Shown in pieces: positions 12,201 to 24,050 of a stretch of 64,000 nt of DNA. The notes beneath the pieces are model-generated. The model saw nothing but the letters and a program-made list of their open reading frames with translations, had not been told where the DNA came from and did not search any database. The DNA is from Phoebastria nigripes. Lineage: Eukaryota; Chordata; Aves; Procellariiformes; Diomedeidae. Position 1 is the stretch's first letter, and every line of letters starts with the position of its first letter. Location of the stretch: positions 190,644-254,643 of the forward strand of contig JAYKAV010003436.1 of NCBI GenBank assembly GCA_035582835.1. The letters are read 5' to 3'. The translations under genes were made by a program, and so were the position numbers.

Positions 12201-15053
12201 TTACAACACTTTCACCAAAACAGCAGAGCATGTTCCGCAGAATGCTGACGTCTGACTGTCAGACAAACCTTTGTCTATATGCCACCATTCAAAGGCACTA
12301 GAAAAAACGGTTGTGTGTTGCCTGCGTCTAGGGCTTATCAGCTCATCACTAGCAGAGCTATTAGTTGGGCATGTGACTTTTCTATGACCAAGTTTTTAAT
12401 TTTGGTACTGTACTAACTCTAGATTAACAGTGCATTACGTTCATGTCTTAAAGGGAAAGATACAGGGAATGGAGCAAACCAAAGAAATAAGCATAGCCTT
12501 AAACACACGACAGCACCATGAACTGACGACACACACCCTGTTCCTCTTACTCTTCACCCTCAATCCAGACGCACTCCACACAACCAAGAACAAGAGCGTC
12601 CATCCAAGGCTGCTTGCTCACCCCAGCCCAAACACCCTGTGCTCGATACATGAACTTACACAGTACCTGTTACCAGTGCTTCACAGAGTGGTCCGGAGGG
12701 CAGGAGTTGAAACAAAACTCCCTGGATCTTACTTCACAAAGGGCAAAGAAGCTCATGCCCTCTTCTCCAGAAGGACAGGGATTTTTTTTTTTTAATTTTA
12801 TTTTGTTGTTTTGTTCTTTAAAACTTCCCAGATCTTCCAGAAGAAGTAAGGAAGAGAGGTTCAGACCTACAGAGACAGGGACAAGCTTCCTCCCCACATT
12901 CCAAAATGCAACCACACATCAAAAGGGAGAACATGGAAACAAGCAGCACACACACAGGTCCACCCTGGCCTCTCACTTACAACCCCAGCACTTGTATCTG
13001 AGCGTCCATGTCTCCCTTGCCAAATCGCTGTCCCTCCTGCTAGCATTTATACACAAAAAACACAAACTGAAGAGATACAGAATGAAGCAAGGACAGTTAA
13101 AATGAAATTCACTGTCTTCGTTATGCTGCTGTTCTGTTCACACAAACCTGAGAATGATTTGACATCAGATCAGAAGAATGATGATTAATCATGCAAGTAT
13201 GTCCTGTTTGTAAGAGGCACAAAGTAACAATTAGCATCTAAACAGTATTTTATATGCTCCAATTTTACAAGAGTTCTCCATCGGTAGACACAAAGCTCTA
13301 AGATGGAAGCTTTACTGGTTCAAAGCTGTCTGTAAGGGAAAAATCACATCTATTTCACTTTTACTTTCTTAAAGTTTTAGCATCTTGTTAAAAAGAGAAC
13401 TGACACACTCAGCAACTATTCTGAATCTCTGGCAGACTTCCTCACTTTCCAGGTTTTTAAAGATATCACAATTACATCACTATTAATCCATTACGTATTC
13501 TGATCTCTATCGTTCAGTGACTGAGTATTTTTTAAACTGTCTTTTTCAAAGCTAAAATTTAGACAGGAGACAAAATCATGCACTTTCCTCTTGTAGCAAA
13601 AATATCTTTTAAAAAATATTTTACATAAAGAAAGAGAAAGAAGAAACAAGAGCCACAGAAGTGGCCCTCTTAAAGTTTGGAGACCACTGTAAGATTTCCA
13701 GCATTTTCTCAGACTTGATATTTGTTAACGTTTTTTACAACATTAACATTTTACGCTTATAATCCAGAAAAGACATCAAAGGAATCCCGTATTTTCAGTC
13801 ATTCATTTAGACATTATTAAAAAAAAATGGTTCTAAGGATTCAACTCTTATTGTAGATTTTTTTCCACGTAAAGCCTACATTTTATCATTTTGGCTTGAC
13901 TAGTTTTAGATCTGTGAAGCATCAAGAACATTCTGTGGCAAATCCATACCAGAATTTAAACTGAAATACAAATGCATTTTTAAGGCAAAAAATAGCCACA
14001 AATACTTTTTAGAAGAAGAATAAACTCTTTCAAGGGTCACATATCCCAATATATTAAGTAAATAATACACGTACAAGTGGGGCAAGAATACAGTAACAGC
14101 AGTCAAGTGAACATGTGCTTTTTAAACTGACAGAGAATCTGCTTGATTAGATTTAGCTTCATTTAATCGTTACTGCTCACCAAAATGCTGAATCTATTTT
14201 ACTTCTTTGTTTTTAATTAAAAAACAAACACACACACCCCGAAACAAAAAACCCAACCAAAAACCCCCAAAGGGTAAATCGAAGCACCGGGATGGAATGA
14301 CCGGCCCATTCACGCAGAGGTCTACGGCCAAGCCAAAACCCGAAATTATACTCTGGAGTCCCGGTTCGGCACTGCAGCAAGCGTTCAAACTCTTGTCTAG
14401 AAAAAGAGTCAGTGACAAAAGGAAAAACGTTCCTTCTCCAGGTTTCTTTCTTCTGTCACACATCGGCGGGCATTATGAGGGAAACGGGTCATTTTTAGTA
14501 CTTTTCCTCGCAGCTCCCGTTCCCAGCCGACAGCTGTCCGGCCACCAGCTGCCCTCCCTTCCACTGCTTCCCCTGCCAAACCCACACAAGCCGTACGAGA
14601 CCCAAGGAAAACGCCTGCTGATCGCTCCCGCAGGACGGGCGCGATTTCCCCGCACGCCCCCGCCAGCAGGCGAACGCTCCGCGGCTGGGATGGGAAACTA
14701 CTCCGGGAGAGAAAGCAGGGGAGGGCGGCGGGGCCGGCGGCCGCTCCCGCCGAGGGCGAGGCCCGAGCACCCGGAGGCAACGCCTGGGGAGGCACCGCGC
14801 CGGGCGGGGACAGGGCCGCCGGGGACCCCCGCCCTCCCTCCCGGCCGGTCCGCGGCCTACGGAGACCCCGGCCCCTGAGGGGGCGGGCGGCGCCCCCCTC
14901 ACGCGGGCCCGGCGGGGCGGGGGAGGGGCGCCCGCGCGCCGCCGGCCGTTACCCGCCGCAGCCCCCCCCCACCTGGCAATGGGAGACGACGAGGCTCTGG
15001 TTGCCTTCCCCGTGGTACTTCCATTCATTCTCATCCATCTTCTCCACTTCCAT
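291..15053 (-). CDS. IPPK: Inositol-pentakisphosphate 2-kinase, first two coding exons (gene continues past the left edge)
   Basis: IPPK phosphorylates inositol pentakisphosphate at the 2-position to give InsP6 (phytate). Two coding exons are visible. Exon 1 is 15053-14973: 27 codons, starting MEVEKMDENEW and including GEGNQSLVV, which corresponds to the N-terminal nucleotide-binding strand-loop of vertebrate IPPK (recalled as MDENEWGYHGEGNKSLVV in human). It ends in phase 0 at CAG/GTGGGG. Exon 2 is 338-291: 16 codons reading RCVVLRFLKSPPNQNK, with acceptor tttctttag and donor AAG/GTAAGG, again phase 0. Vertebrate IPPK reads RCVVLRFLKFPPNRKK here. The start is the first ATG of the conserved block, inside a CpG island. 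The remaining roughly 445 residues, including the catalytic core, are outside the window; no third exon was found in bases 1-290. The Phe-to-Ser change in FLKF is unusual, but the frame and splice sites are intact. Identity rests on 43 contiguous spliced codons. Confidence 0.9.
896..953. repeat. A/C-rich low-complexity tract (degenerate AAAC repeat)
   Basis: An A-rich stretch with regularly interspersed C singlets and doublets (AAAC and AAACAAAC units), inside IPPK intron 1. It has no coding or regulatory interpretation. It could be a decayed retroposon tail on the plus strand, but no element body is visible upstream. Confidence 0.8.
10318..10334 (+). repeat. 17-base guanine homopolymer
   Basis: Seventeen consecutive G within IPPK intron 1, preceded by GGGC. 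On the transcribed IPPK strand this is a C17 run. Such a run can form a G-quadruplex on the plus strand, and its length in an assembly is uncertain. Confidence 0.85.
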
Positions 15054-15154
15054 ACCCGGCCCGGGCCGCCACCGCCGCGCCCCGTGGGGACGGTGCCTGC
15101 CGCCGGCCCGCCGCGCTCACGCCTCCACCATCGCGGCTGCGCGCCGCCCCGCCG

Positions 15155-15162
15155 CAGGAAGT
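15155..15162 (+). promoter_or_regulatory. ETS-type site (CAGGAAGT)
   Basis: CAGGAAGT matches the core recognised by GABPA/ELK-type ETS factors. It lies about 100 bp upstream of the IPPK start codon in the CpG island. It is a motif match only. Confidence 0.5.
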
Positions 15163-15212
15163 CCCGCCCTCCGCCGGAGGGGCGCCGGACCGGCCCGCCG
15201 CGCGCGCGCCAG

Positions 15213-15254
15213 GCGGCCATCTTAGCGCCGGGCAGCTCCGCCCGCCGCCATCAT
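15213..15254 (-). promoter_or_regulatory. Two YY1-like elements upstream of IPPK
   Basis: GCGGCCATCTT (15213-15223) and GCCGCCATCAT (15244-15254) both resemble the YY1 core GCCGCCATCTTG. On the minus strand they read as AAGATGGCCGC and ATGATGGCGGC. YY1 elements in CpG-island promoters often sit at or just downstream of the start site, so the IPPK transcription start may be close to these positions. Confidence 0.5.
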
Positions 15255-18200
15255 TGAGCCGGGCAGAAAGGAAGGGCCGCAGATGAGGGGGNGCGGGAGG
15301 CCGCTCTGCCCCCGGCCCGCGAGTCAGGCGGCCGCTGGGAACGCCCCGCGGCTCCGGTTCTCCTCGTTCACCCCCGGCCGCGCCCGGCGGCGGAGCCCCG
15401 GGAGAGGCCCTTCAGGCGCCCCTTCCGCAGCGAGAGCGGCCGGCCCCGGCCCCGCGGCCTTCCCGCACCACGGGCACTCGCTCCATGTCGGAGCCGTGCG
15501 GGGCGCCCGTCCTGCCACCGCCCGGGCGCCGGTTAGCGGGGGCCGCTGAGCGGAACGGGGGGAAAAAAAGCATCTTCCTCCAGAAACGACGAGCTAGGCC
15601 CCAAGTGCTTTCTATGCGCCCTTTGGTTGGTTTCCCAGATAACGTACTCGGATACCGCCGAGTAGAAAATGAGTTTGCACCTGCAACGGGTTATTCAGAT
15701 GATCAAACACTCAAAAAAAAGGTGGAGTTTTACCTGTCGGGGTTTGTTTCCTGCTAAGGCTGTTTTTAAGGTTAGAGACGTCGATCTAAAAGAGCAGCAG
15801 CTCTCGTGTTTGCTCCTGTAGTCGGTGTCTCTCTGAATACCTTTGTGCTTCAATACACCAGGTCTTTGGAATACCTAATAGCGATGCTACAAGCATAAAT
15901 ATGAAAACACATGTAACATTCTTTAAAAATTTATTAAAACATTAAGCTGTTTTCCTCACTGTTACCAACACGGTTCAATATAGTTTCAAAGTGCCTCAAC
16001 ACACACACACCCCTATATATGAATATACACATACATAATGTGCAGTAAATTTAAGACAAATTGTCTAAATATCCAAATTCCCTATCACAAATACAGGATT
16101 AAATTCTAGATCCCTTAATCCAGTCAATTTTATCACTATGAGTTTTGACTACAAACAGCAAAACTTATCCTTGAATTACCATTTTAAAATCACCACGAAG
16201 GGCTCTCTGAAATACCCCCTTTTCTTCTTTTTCTTCCTCACAAGGCACTCCATGACAGCAGCCAAACTGACACATCAGAAGGTAACCAACACTTGCAAGT
16301 TTTCCTCTGTTAATGAACACTCGAATAATTTGGGTAGGAGCCAAATTTGACTCTGTATTAGTCTTTTAAAAAGTCAAAGCAAAGAAAACNATGCCTTTTT
16401 ATTTTTAAAGGAGAGAGAAGATGCACCTAGAAGGCTGAAAATAAAACCAGCATAAATCTGCAATGAGTCATTGATCCTTTTTTAAAATGTGTGTGGTGCT
16501 GTAACTTAAATCATTTATAATCTAATTTCACTAGAACTTTAAAAAAAAAAAAAATGGGGGTTAAACAATTTATACTTTCTTTTTGCCAAAATACTGATTG
16601 ATAAGCACTTAACTTTTCCTTTTTATTTAACATTATCCTACATGCACCTACATGAAAAAGGAAATGTGAATCCCTGCTCCTCTGGCATTTAATAAAGATT
16701 AAAATAATGACAGAGGGATGTTTAAAGTGTCTGTCACCTGTCTTTGCAAAGTTTCTTTATGTTGTGTAACAACAAATAGATATATAAAACATACAAGAAT
16801 TTACCATACTATCCTGACTTACTAAAAGTGTTATAAAGAAGTTTCACTCAGGACTGTGGGTAAGATTGTGGTATTTTATGAAACTTGCATTAAAAATTAA
16901 CTGTACTTCAGAGAATAGTATGTGGACACTTACTAGGCTTACATGGAGAAATACAAAGGCAAATAATATCAATGTATCGTCTTGCAATGGCAAAACTAAT
17001 TTGTCTCAATTTTAAAAGGAACTCTAGTACAGCAAGTTGACTCATTTTCTATTCTTTCNTACTTCTGAAAAACATACATCTACAGAGGAAAAAAAATAGA
17101 GGTTCTGAGTGCAAGGGTAAACACACTGAGAACACCTGGGTTTTAACATAGTCATCGCCGTCCCCCCCCAGCAGGTCACTTCCCCTCTTCACCTTTTCCT
17201 CCTGCATTCCATGGTGCAGAACTACCACTTGGGCACATTGCAGGGGTGTTCTGAAAACACATTGGTAAAACTTGGAAACTGGAGGGACAACAGCCTATTA
17301 ACGTATTATTTGTCTCTGCATTATCAGTTTTTAAGTATTACTCATTTCAGGTATTATCTACAATGTGCTTGAACTGAAATACCTTAAGCTTTTGTGCCAT
17401 TAAGGACGCTGAAGTATTGCTTAACTGGAATTCCACCAACACAGCTAAGTCTTGTGGTGTAACTACAGCTTGTGTAGACATACCTGGCTTGGTTTTAATT
17501 AGGTACCTTAAGGACTGCTAGCACAGAGCTCAGCGACCTTCAAAATCCATCTGAGGATCTCAGTAGATGACCAGGTGTTCTATGGTATTTTAGTATGTAA
17601 ACAAGCTGGTTTAAAACTGCATCAGGAATGTGTAAGGTAATCATACCTTCAGTTCTACAGCTCCCACTTAATACCCTCACCATTTCTTTTTTGATGTAAC
17701 ATGAAGGAAGTCAGGAGAGCACCACAGGCCTGAAATACATTTCTTTTTCTCTGGGTCCTGTAACTGCACCAGGTGGCTATGCTTTATGTCACAATTCCTG
17801 TTTCTTGGGACTCTTCAGTGCTGGGGATACAAAAAAAAAAAAAAATTAAGCTAAGTAACCTGTAGATTTTAAATCAGTGGGTACTTAACTGTGCAGATAT
17901 TCTCAAATAAAAGATAAAGTGGCCCACGATCACAGATCATATGACATTAAGAATAAGCTAGTAAAATACTGACACATAAGGCTATTTCCAAACAGATTTG
18001 CAAGAAAAAATGAGAAAATAGCCATCCTGTCTCTCTACACGAAGGTGACAGACAATAATACATTAACTAATACAAAATTTCTTCCCACCCTATCTTCTAT
18101 CATCCCACGTCTGTAGTTTTTCCTTGTTTTTAAATGGCATTTCAACTATGGCACTGAGTTCACATCTTCAGTTTATTCATTCCAGCACCCCTGGGTCATA

Positions 18201-20926
18201 CCTGCTATACAGATCATTACTCTGCCAAAGCCCATCAAAACACGATTCCCCTCCCAACTTCAGCTCTAAACCTTTGCTGTGTCCTTTTCCCAGGCATGCC
18301 CCAGAGCTATCAACACTGGATCTCACATATGCCATCTTTTGCAACTTGTAAGTTTACCAGGGAATGAGAATGAAATGGTAAAAACAGTTCACTTACTCAC
18401 TTTGAGGAAAAAAAAAAAAAAAAAAAAACAACAACATATAAGGCAAGTATTTCTTGTTAATATTCTGATGGCTATAAAAAGTTCATTAAATCCAGATCTG
18501 AGGAAAAAAATAGCATTACTTGAGACTCATGATAAAATTGGGTACCAATAATACAAAGGCCTTGTAAGCTTATGAGAAGGATTTTTGCAATAATAGCTAC
18601 ATTTTAGTTCTCCAGGCTCCTAAAATGAAAGGCTCCTATAAAAGAGAGGATATTTTGTTCTTTATGGAAAGAGTAGGTGTGACACAAAAGATCCTATCCT
18701 GGGACCTAGAAATGTCTGCCTGGAGAAATTAGGTTTAAAAATCACAAAATTCGAGGCAGTGAGTCCAAGAATATTGAATGGACATGATAATATGACAATG
18801 AAATTGTGCTACAAAATACTATTACTATTTTTTTTAAACTACTGCACCATTTTCAGTTTTCAAAAAGATGCAATTATCATGTTTAAATAAGACTGACAGT
18901 TTTATATTTTTATTATACTCAGACCATCAAAAATGGAGTATACTTATGGAACTCACATCTCATTAAAATTTTAAAGCTTTGATTTTTTTTCTATTATCAG
19001 GATGATACCACTGCTCCATGCCATAGTTTTTTCTTGAATCCATGGGTTTATGTATGTAATTTCATACACATACTAGAAATGCAGGAGATCTCATGCTCCA
19101 ACTGTCATTTCACAATCTCAGACTGACTGACAAACACTGACCCAACAGAGGAAAAAAGATTAGGACTGGAGTGTGTCATTTGATGGCTTTTTTAGAAAGC
19201 ATATGTGGTACTTAGAACCACAATAAAATATTTTAGAAACTAAGCAAGTCAATGGCTTCAGGAATAAGACTGTAAGTAGCAAGAAAGGTGACTTAAGGTC
19301 AATGAAGATAAAGCCACATATATGTTGTTAACAGACAAGAGCTTGCACAAGTTTACCCAGCCATCAATAACTGCAGATGTGAATAAACGGACATTAGAAC
19401 TACGAAGAGGTTTAATTGCTACATACAGTCTGAGGGAGGAAATGAAGTTACAGACACAGCATAAATAACAACTTCTCTGTACAGTATATATAACTCCAAA
19501 GAATCACCAAGACAGACAATATTTTTTTATGCATAGACAAGATAATTAAATAGTGTTTTCCATGTACAGGAGTCCTGAACATTTATTGAGGAAAAAAATA
19601 CAACTAATTACGGGGGNCGAGGCACAACCCAAAAAACAAACAAACAACAAACAGTGTTTTTGTAGTAGCTTTACCAGGGTATTAAAGCAGAATGGTACAA
19701 GACCAACCCCATCTAAGCACCTCCTTAAAGTCTGTTCTTACAGCCTTTAATCCTGTGGGCAAGGAAGGAAAGATGAAGGGATAAAGAGCTTTTAGGTCTT
19801 GCCTTGTATTAAGTGACATACCAGTGACTGGAAGACAATATGCTCTTTACATAAAGAGGTGAAAGCAAACTACCAGAGCAGACTCAGTAGCCTGTCAGAA
19901 GTCACGTAGAAGCAGTATTTTTGCTGCTTTCAGGACAGGCTAACACTTCTTATTGCAGATACTTTGCTGTTAATGTTACACTATTCGCTCATGATCAAAC
20001 ACCCTCTTGCAACATATAACTGCCCCTGGGAAAACACCTTATTGTCTCATATCACAAGCACACCCTAACCTTGTGTTTAGTCCTTGGACCTGTTAATGGT
20101 TGAAGGAGAGCACATCTTAAACTTCTTTTCGACACAAGCCCTGTGTGATCATCTTTAAATAGGGAAGAGAACATGTATATTAATCTGGTTTTCAGCTAAA
20201 CTGCCATCATTTGGCAATGCACTTTCGTGGAAAACCTTGAAACCTTTCCCATTAAAACTTTTAGTTCACTGAGGACAAGGTCTCCGGAAGATAAATTACA
20301 AATTGACGTAAACTGGTCACACATTACGTTTCAGTTTATACCCAGAAACACCAAACTGCGTAACAATATCTGGGGATGGCACAGAAGGACTGAACAGCAG
20401 TTTCTTTTGTACACTTACGGATAAATTCAGATTTATGTTCCCTGACACAGCTATCAAATACTTTAAAAGACGTAATTCCTTAAATTCATATACACCACAT
20501 TTTATTGACTGTAGTGCTAATTATTTTGGAGTGATCTCTGTATTCAAATGGCAGCATACAAAATGAATGCTCCCCCCTCCCCCCTCCCAACTCCCTTGAA
20601 GAACCCATTTCACTGGAATCATCATGATTGAAATCAATAAACAGAACCTATATTTTCAAGAGACATTTTCTCAAATTTTAAACCTCAGATTATCTGTCAT
20701 CTCCAATACATAAACACAGATATAATGCAGTTTCACAAGCAGAGAAGCTAATATAAAAATATAAATACTGCGCTATCTCAAAAGGGTGATCTTGTTCTCC
20801 TTTTCAAATCTGGCCATATATTCCTGTGCTCTCTCTTCGCATTGCCCTTACCACATTTACACCCATGGGGCACGTTAGAGCAGATTATTCATCAAATGAA
20901 TGGTCAGGTTTTCTTGGGTGGGATTT

Positions 20927-20953
20927 CCCCCCCCCCCTTTTTTTTTTTTTTTT
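20927..20953 (+). repeat. Polypyrimidine tract C11T16
   Basis: Eleven C followed directly by sixteen T. The minus strand is A16G11. Homopurine-homopyrimidine tracts of this kind mutate quickly and can adopt triplex structures. No gene is near it. Confidence 0.8.
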
Positions 20954-22355
20954 AAATTCTTTAGTTGACTCAGCAAACCAGTGTGACACATTGCATAGCC
21001 ACACAAGTCCTCCAGCCATCATTAAAGAAGGAATGGNAACACAACCAAAACGGGCAGGGAGTGCAGGATTAGCTGTTTTGTTGCTAGCTCATTCTCAGAC
21101 CAGATTAAGCTGATTATGAAACTGTACTTTNAGCAGCGCTGCAGAACCTCCTAGCAGGATGAACGTGGTGGGGCCCTTTCAAGGAAAGAAGGCAACGCAC
21201 AGAATGAACAGGTATTTCTGGGTGTGCTCTGAAAAAGCAGTAGAGAGCACATCACCAAAGAAATGTTTTGGGAGAGAGGACTATATCATTCATCGAGCAG
21301 TCCATGAGCTGTCACTTACAGGTTTTTTGGGTTGGTTTTTTTGGTTGGTTGGTTTTTGTTGGGTTTTTTCTCTCCCCAGAAAACACACATACTAGATTTC
21401 TGCCATCCCTTTACTGCTAGATCTACCAGCGTTAAGAGAGTTGAAATGATCTGCGTTCTCAGAGTATCAGCGATAAAGCATGCCACTAAGCTATGCTTTA
21501 TTGATTTAAAACAGCTACTTCAAAGGTGACAATCTACAATTCTCTTGACTAAGATGAAATGGCTATTNCACAAGTGATTATGAGATCTTCCTGACTGTTT
21601 GCCAAAACCAAGTGTAAAACAATATCCACTGCAATAAAAATCTTTATGAAAGTATCTCACTTGGAACAAAAGCATAAATATGAGTAACAAGTATACATCT
21701 CACACCTTTCCAACAGATTTCTGCGGGGTGGGGGGTGGAGAGAGAATCCAGGTTGCTTGGAAAAGAACTATTCCTAACAGTGACAGAAAAATAAATATAC
21801 CAAAATATATAGAGATGTTCTAGATCTCTCAAGTCAAGCTTTTTGAGGAATTATATTTAAGGTGACTGAGAGAGCATAAATTCTAGATCAAATTCTACAC
21901 TTCTTAGAACAGAATCAGGCCCAAAGAGCAGTGAAGCCCCTTCTCACACAAGGCTTGGCACATTGGAAGGTACAAATCCATGTGAGCATGAATGTATAGA
22001 TTCCAAAAAATATACCTTGATGTTCTACTTGATGGCTGGTTTTGAACCTGTGATACTAAGTTAGAGTGCAAAAAAAGACATTTACAAAATCATACCTGGA
22101 GATGGACATTTAATTACAATTAAAGATCAGTGACAAAAGATACACTTGTAGCTACTAGAAACATAATTGTGAAATCCATTAGAGCAATCCTGCTACCCAA
22201 CACAAAACAAAGAGAGCAGACAGACCAAAAATAATTTAAATTATAATATTTGTCCCCCAGCTAGAAATAAGTATCTGGAAAGAGGAGATAATCGACAAAA
22301 GCAGGAAAAGTAATAGACACAAACGTTTGTTGGGGTTTTTTTNAAATATAATTCG

Positions 22356-22376
22356 GCTCATGAGGCTCTCATGAGC
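22356..22376. repeat. Perfect 9-bp inverted repeat with 3-nt loop
   Basis: GCTCATGAG, then GCT, then CTCATGAGC. The arms are exact reverse complements, and each contains the palindrome CTCATGAG. It is intergenic and has no U-tract that would suggest a small RNA gene. Confidence 0.6.
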
Positions 22377-23509
22377 AATAGGTTTTACAAAGCAAATCTA
22401 TCAATATCAGACAGAGAGCAAGAGAGACAGAAAGAGACGGGTAAATCTCAAAACTACTTATTACAAGGTAGGCATATTTTTGTATGAACAAAATGGGCTG
22501 TTTTTCCATTTTCTCACTNTGCACTCCAAAAAGGAAGTTAAATGCTGTTCACATAATTGCTTGATCTACTTTACTTCTGGATGTGTCTGAAAAGCAGCAC
22601 TGATGATAAACATAAAAACTCTAAATTGCTCTTCTGTAAGAACCCAATTGAGTATTAATACTTTGTCTGTCACACAGTTACAGGTTTCCAAGGGTTTACA
22701 GTGTTGCAAACTAGATGTAATGGGAAACAGCCTCATCTGCTGGTTTGAGGAGATACTATTAGGTGTCTACGCATAGTTTAATACTTGCTTTTTTTTTTTT
22801 CCCTCTCCACTTACATCTCCCATACCTTATACAGGATTGGGTTTGGGGTTTTTTTTTTGCTGTTGCACTATATAGTAGAGCAGCAGCAAAAACATTTGCA
22901 CACACTCCTCAGATGACTGGAGATCCTAGATAATTCATTAAAAGGAGAAGCTCTGAATCTACTTTCTATCTCCTGTTCATTAATATAGACAGGCATGTCT
23001 AAAGAGATTGCCCAAAGACTTCCCATTATTTAAGTTTCTTGTAATTTTACTGAAACTTCATAGTGTTCCCCATCAGCTATTCCATGGGACTACTTGTTTC
23101 AAACAGAAGTTTCTGATGGAGATTTTTGCTGTTCTTTTTTTGTTTCAAAAGTTAATTTAAAAAACTTCTGAAAGATTATTGAAAAATATGCTGGTTTATC
23201 TCATTAAAGATTACACTTTTTATTAAGAAGCATTACCATTGAAACAATCATGGAGAATTTAGTGGGAAACAGTATGGAATAACGGGTCACCCTAAAGTTA
23301 AGGATGTATCTTTTGCTGTCATCTTAGTCTCAATGAGATTAAAATCTAAACTTCTGCTAATGTACACATGTAATATTAATGTTGACATGAGCTAACTTCT
23401 GAGTGACTGACTTCGCAGTCTCAGTATTCCTACAACATTCATTTAAAAAACAAGAACAATGAAATAACCCCAGATAGTTACATATATTCTTAAAGCGTCC
23501 CCCCCTCCT

Positions 23510-24050
23510 TATCTGCTCTTACAGATAAACCGCGCTCAGGGCCCTGAGTGCATGACAGGCTCTAATAGCTCTGACCAGCCTCCATCCATCTTTCTCTGCA
23601 ATCCTCCTCTGCAAGCTCTCCCCAGCCCCCCAGAAGTGTAGGTGCAGCTCTGATGCAGCACAGCTGCGTGGCCTTGGACCTGGTGGATAAGCCTGATGAG
23701 GTACAGCTGCGAGACGCCACATTTGGACCTCTGCTGCTGGCTCAGGAGCTGCACATCAGCTCAGGTCCTTGCCTCTGCCCCAGCTGTGCTGTAGCAGTCA
23801 GGGAGCAAGCAAGAGCAGCTGCTCTGCAAGGGAAGGCTAGCCAGGAGCTGGGGTGACAGCAAGGCGCAGCATTAAGGGGTGCAGTCCTACAGTACCTGTT
23901 CAAGAGGAGCAGAGCAGGTCTGGTGACAGTGACAAGGGATGGCCCAGGCTGGTGACTGCCAGGCCATCTGTAGTTAAGTTACCAATGCAAGGTGTGAGGC
24001 CAGGCACAAGTGTACCTACAACAGAATCCATCGTGTCTCTTCCCTCCTGC
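23510..24050. other. Unidentified GC-rich block in AT-rich intergenic DNA
   Basis: Roughly 540 bp of clearly higher GC than both flanks and rich in CTG, CAG and CCTGG, with abrupt edges. It is open for about 60-70 codons in several frames on both strands, but no frame shows a recognisable domain or paired splice sites. It is not CpG-dense enough to be a promoter island. The composition would suit an old repeat insertion or a 5' segment of a LINE, but I could not match it to CR1 or any other family. Confidence 0.4.

Larger units (their letters stand above)
339..14972 (-). other. IPPK intron 1 (14.6 kb)
   Basis: This is the interval between the exon 1 donor (GT at 14972-14971) and the exon 2 acceptor (AG at 340-339). 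I scanned it for other IPPK peptides on the minus strand and found none, which fits exon 2 joining exon 1 directly in phase 0. It is AT-rich, with scattered A-tracts, A/C-rich low-complexity sequence and a G17 run. I saw no RNA gene, no recognisable transposon end and no coding-like frame. The longest open frames are treated as chance. Confidence 0.75.
14640..15560 (-). promoter_or_regulatory. IPPK: CpG island promoter of IPPK
   Basis: About 0.9 kb of very GC-rich, CpG-dense DNA in an otherwise AT-rich region, covering IPPK exon 1 and its upstream flank. No TATA box is evident. ETS-like and YY1-like elements lie 100-200 bp upstream of the ATG, the usual layout of a housekeeping promoter. The transcription start was not located and is probably between 15060 and 15260. 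Several long open frames cross the island on both strands; they are low-complexity Ala/Gly/Pro/Arg products of GC richness. Confidence 0.8.

Noticed and set aside
12430..12795. 121-codon open frame overlapping the previous one in another frame
   Set aside because: Two long frames overlapping in different phases with no domain content argue for a locally stop-poor stretch, not a gene.
12614..13105. 163-codon open frame, plus strand, inside IPPK intron 1
   Set aside because: Contains a run of Phe from a T-tract, no family motif, no promoter or splice context, antisense to the intron; taken as chance.
14207..14878. 223-codon plus-strand frame at the IPPK island
   Set aside because: Begins in a Lys/Asn/Thr-rich simple repeat and ends in GC-rich Pro/Arg/Gly sequence; no conserved features.
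14495..15220. 241-codon minus-strand frame across the IPPK CpG island
   Set aside because: Low-complexity Arg/Gly/Ala/Pro translation; the real coding frame of exon 1 (15053-14973) is a different phase.
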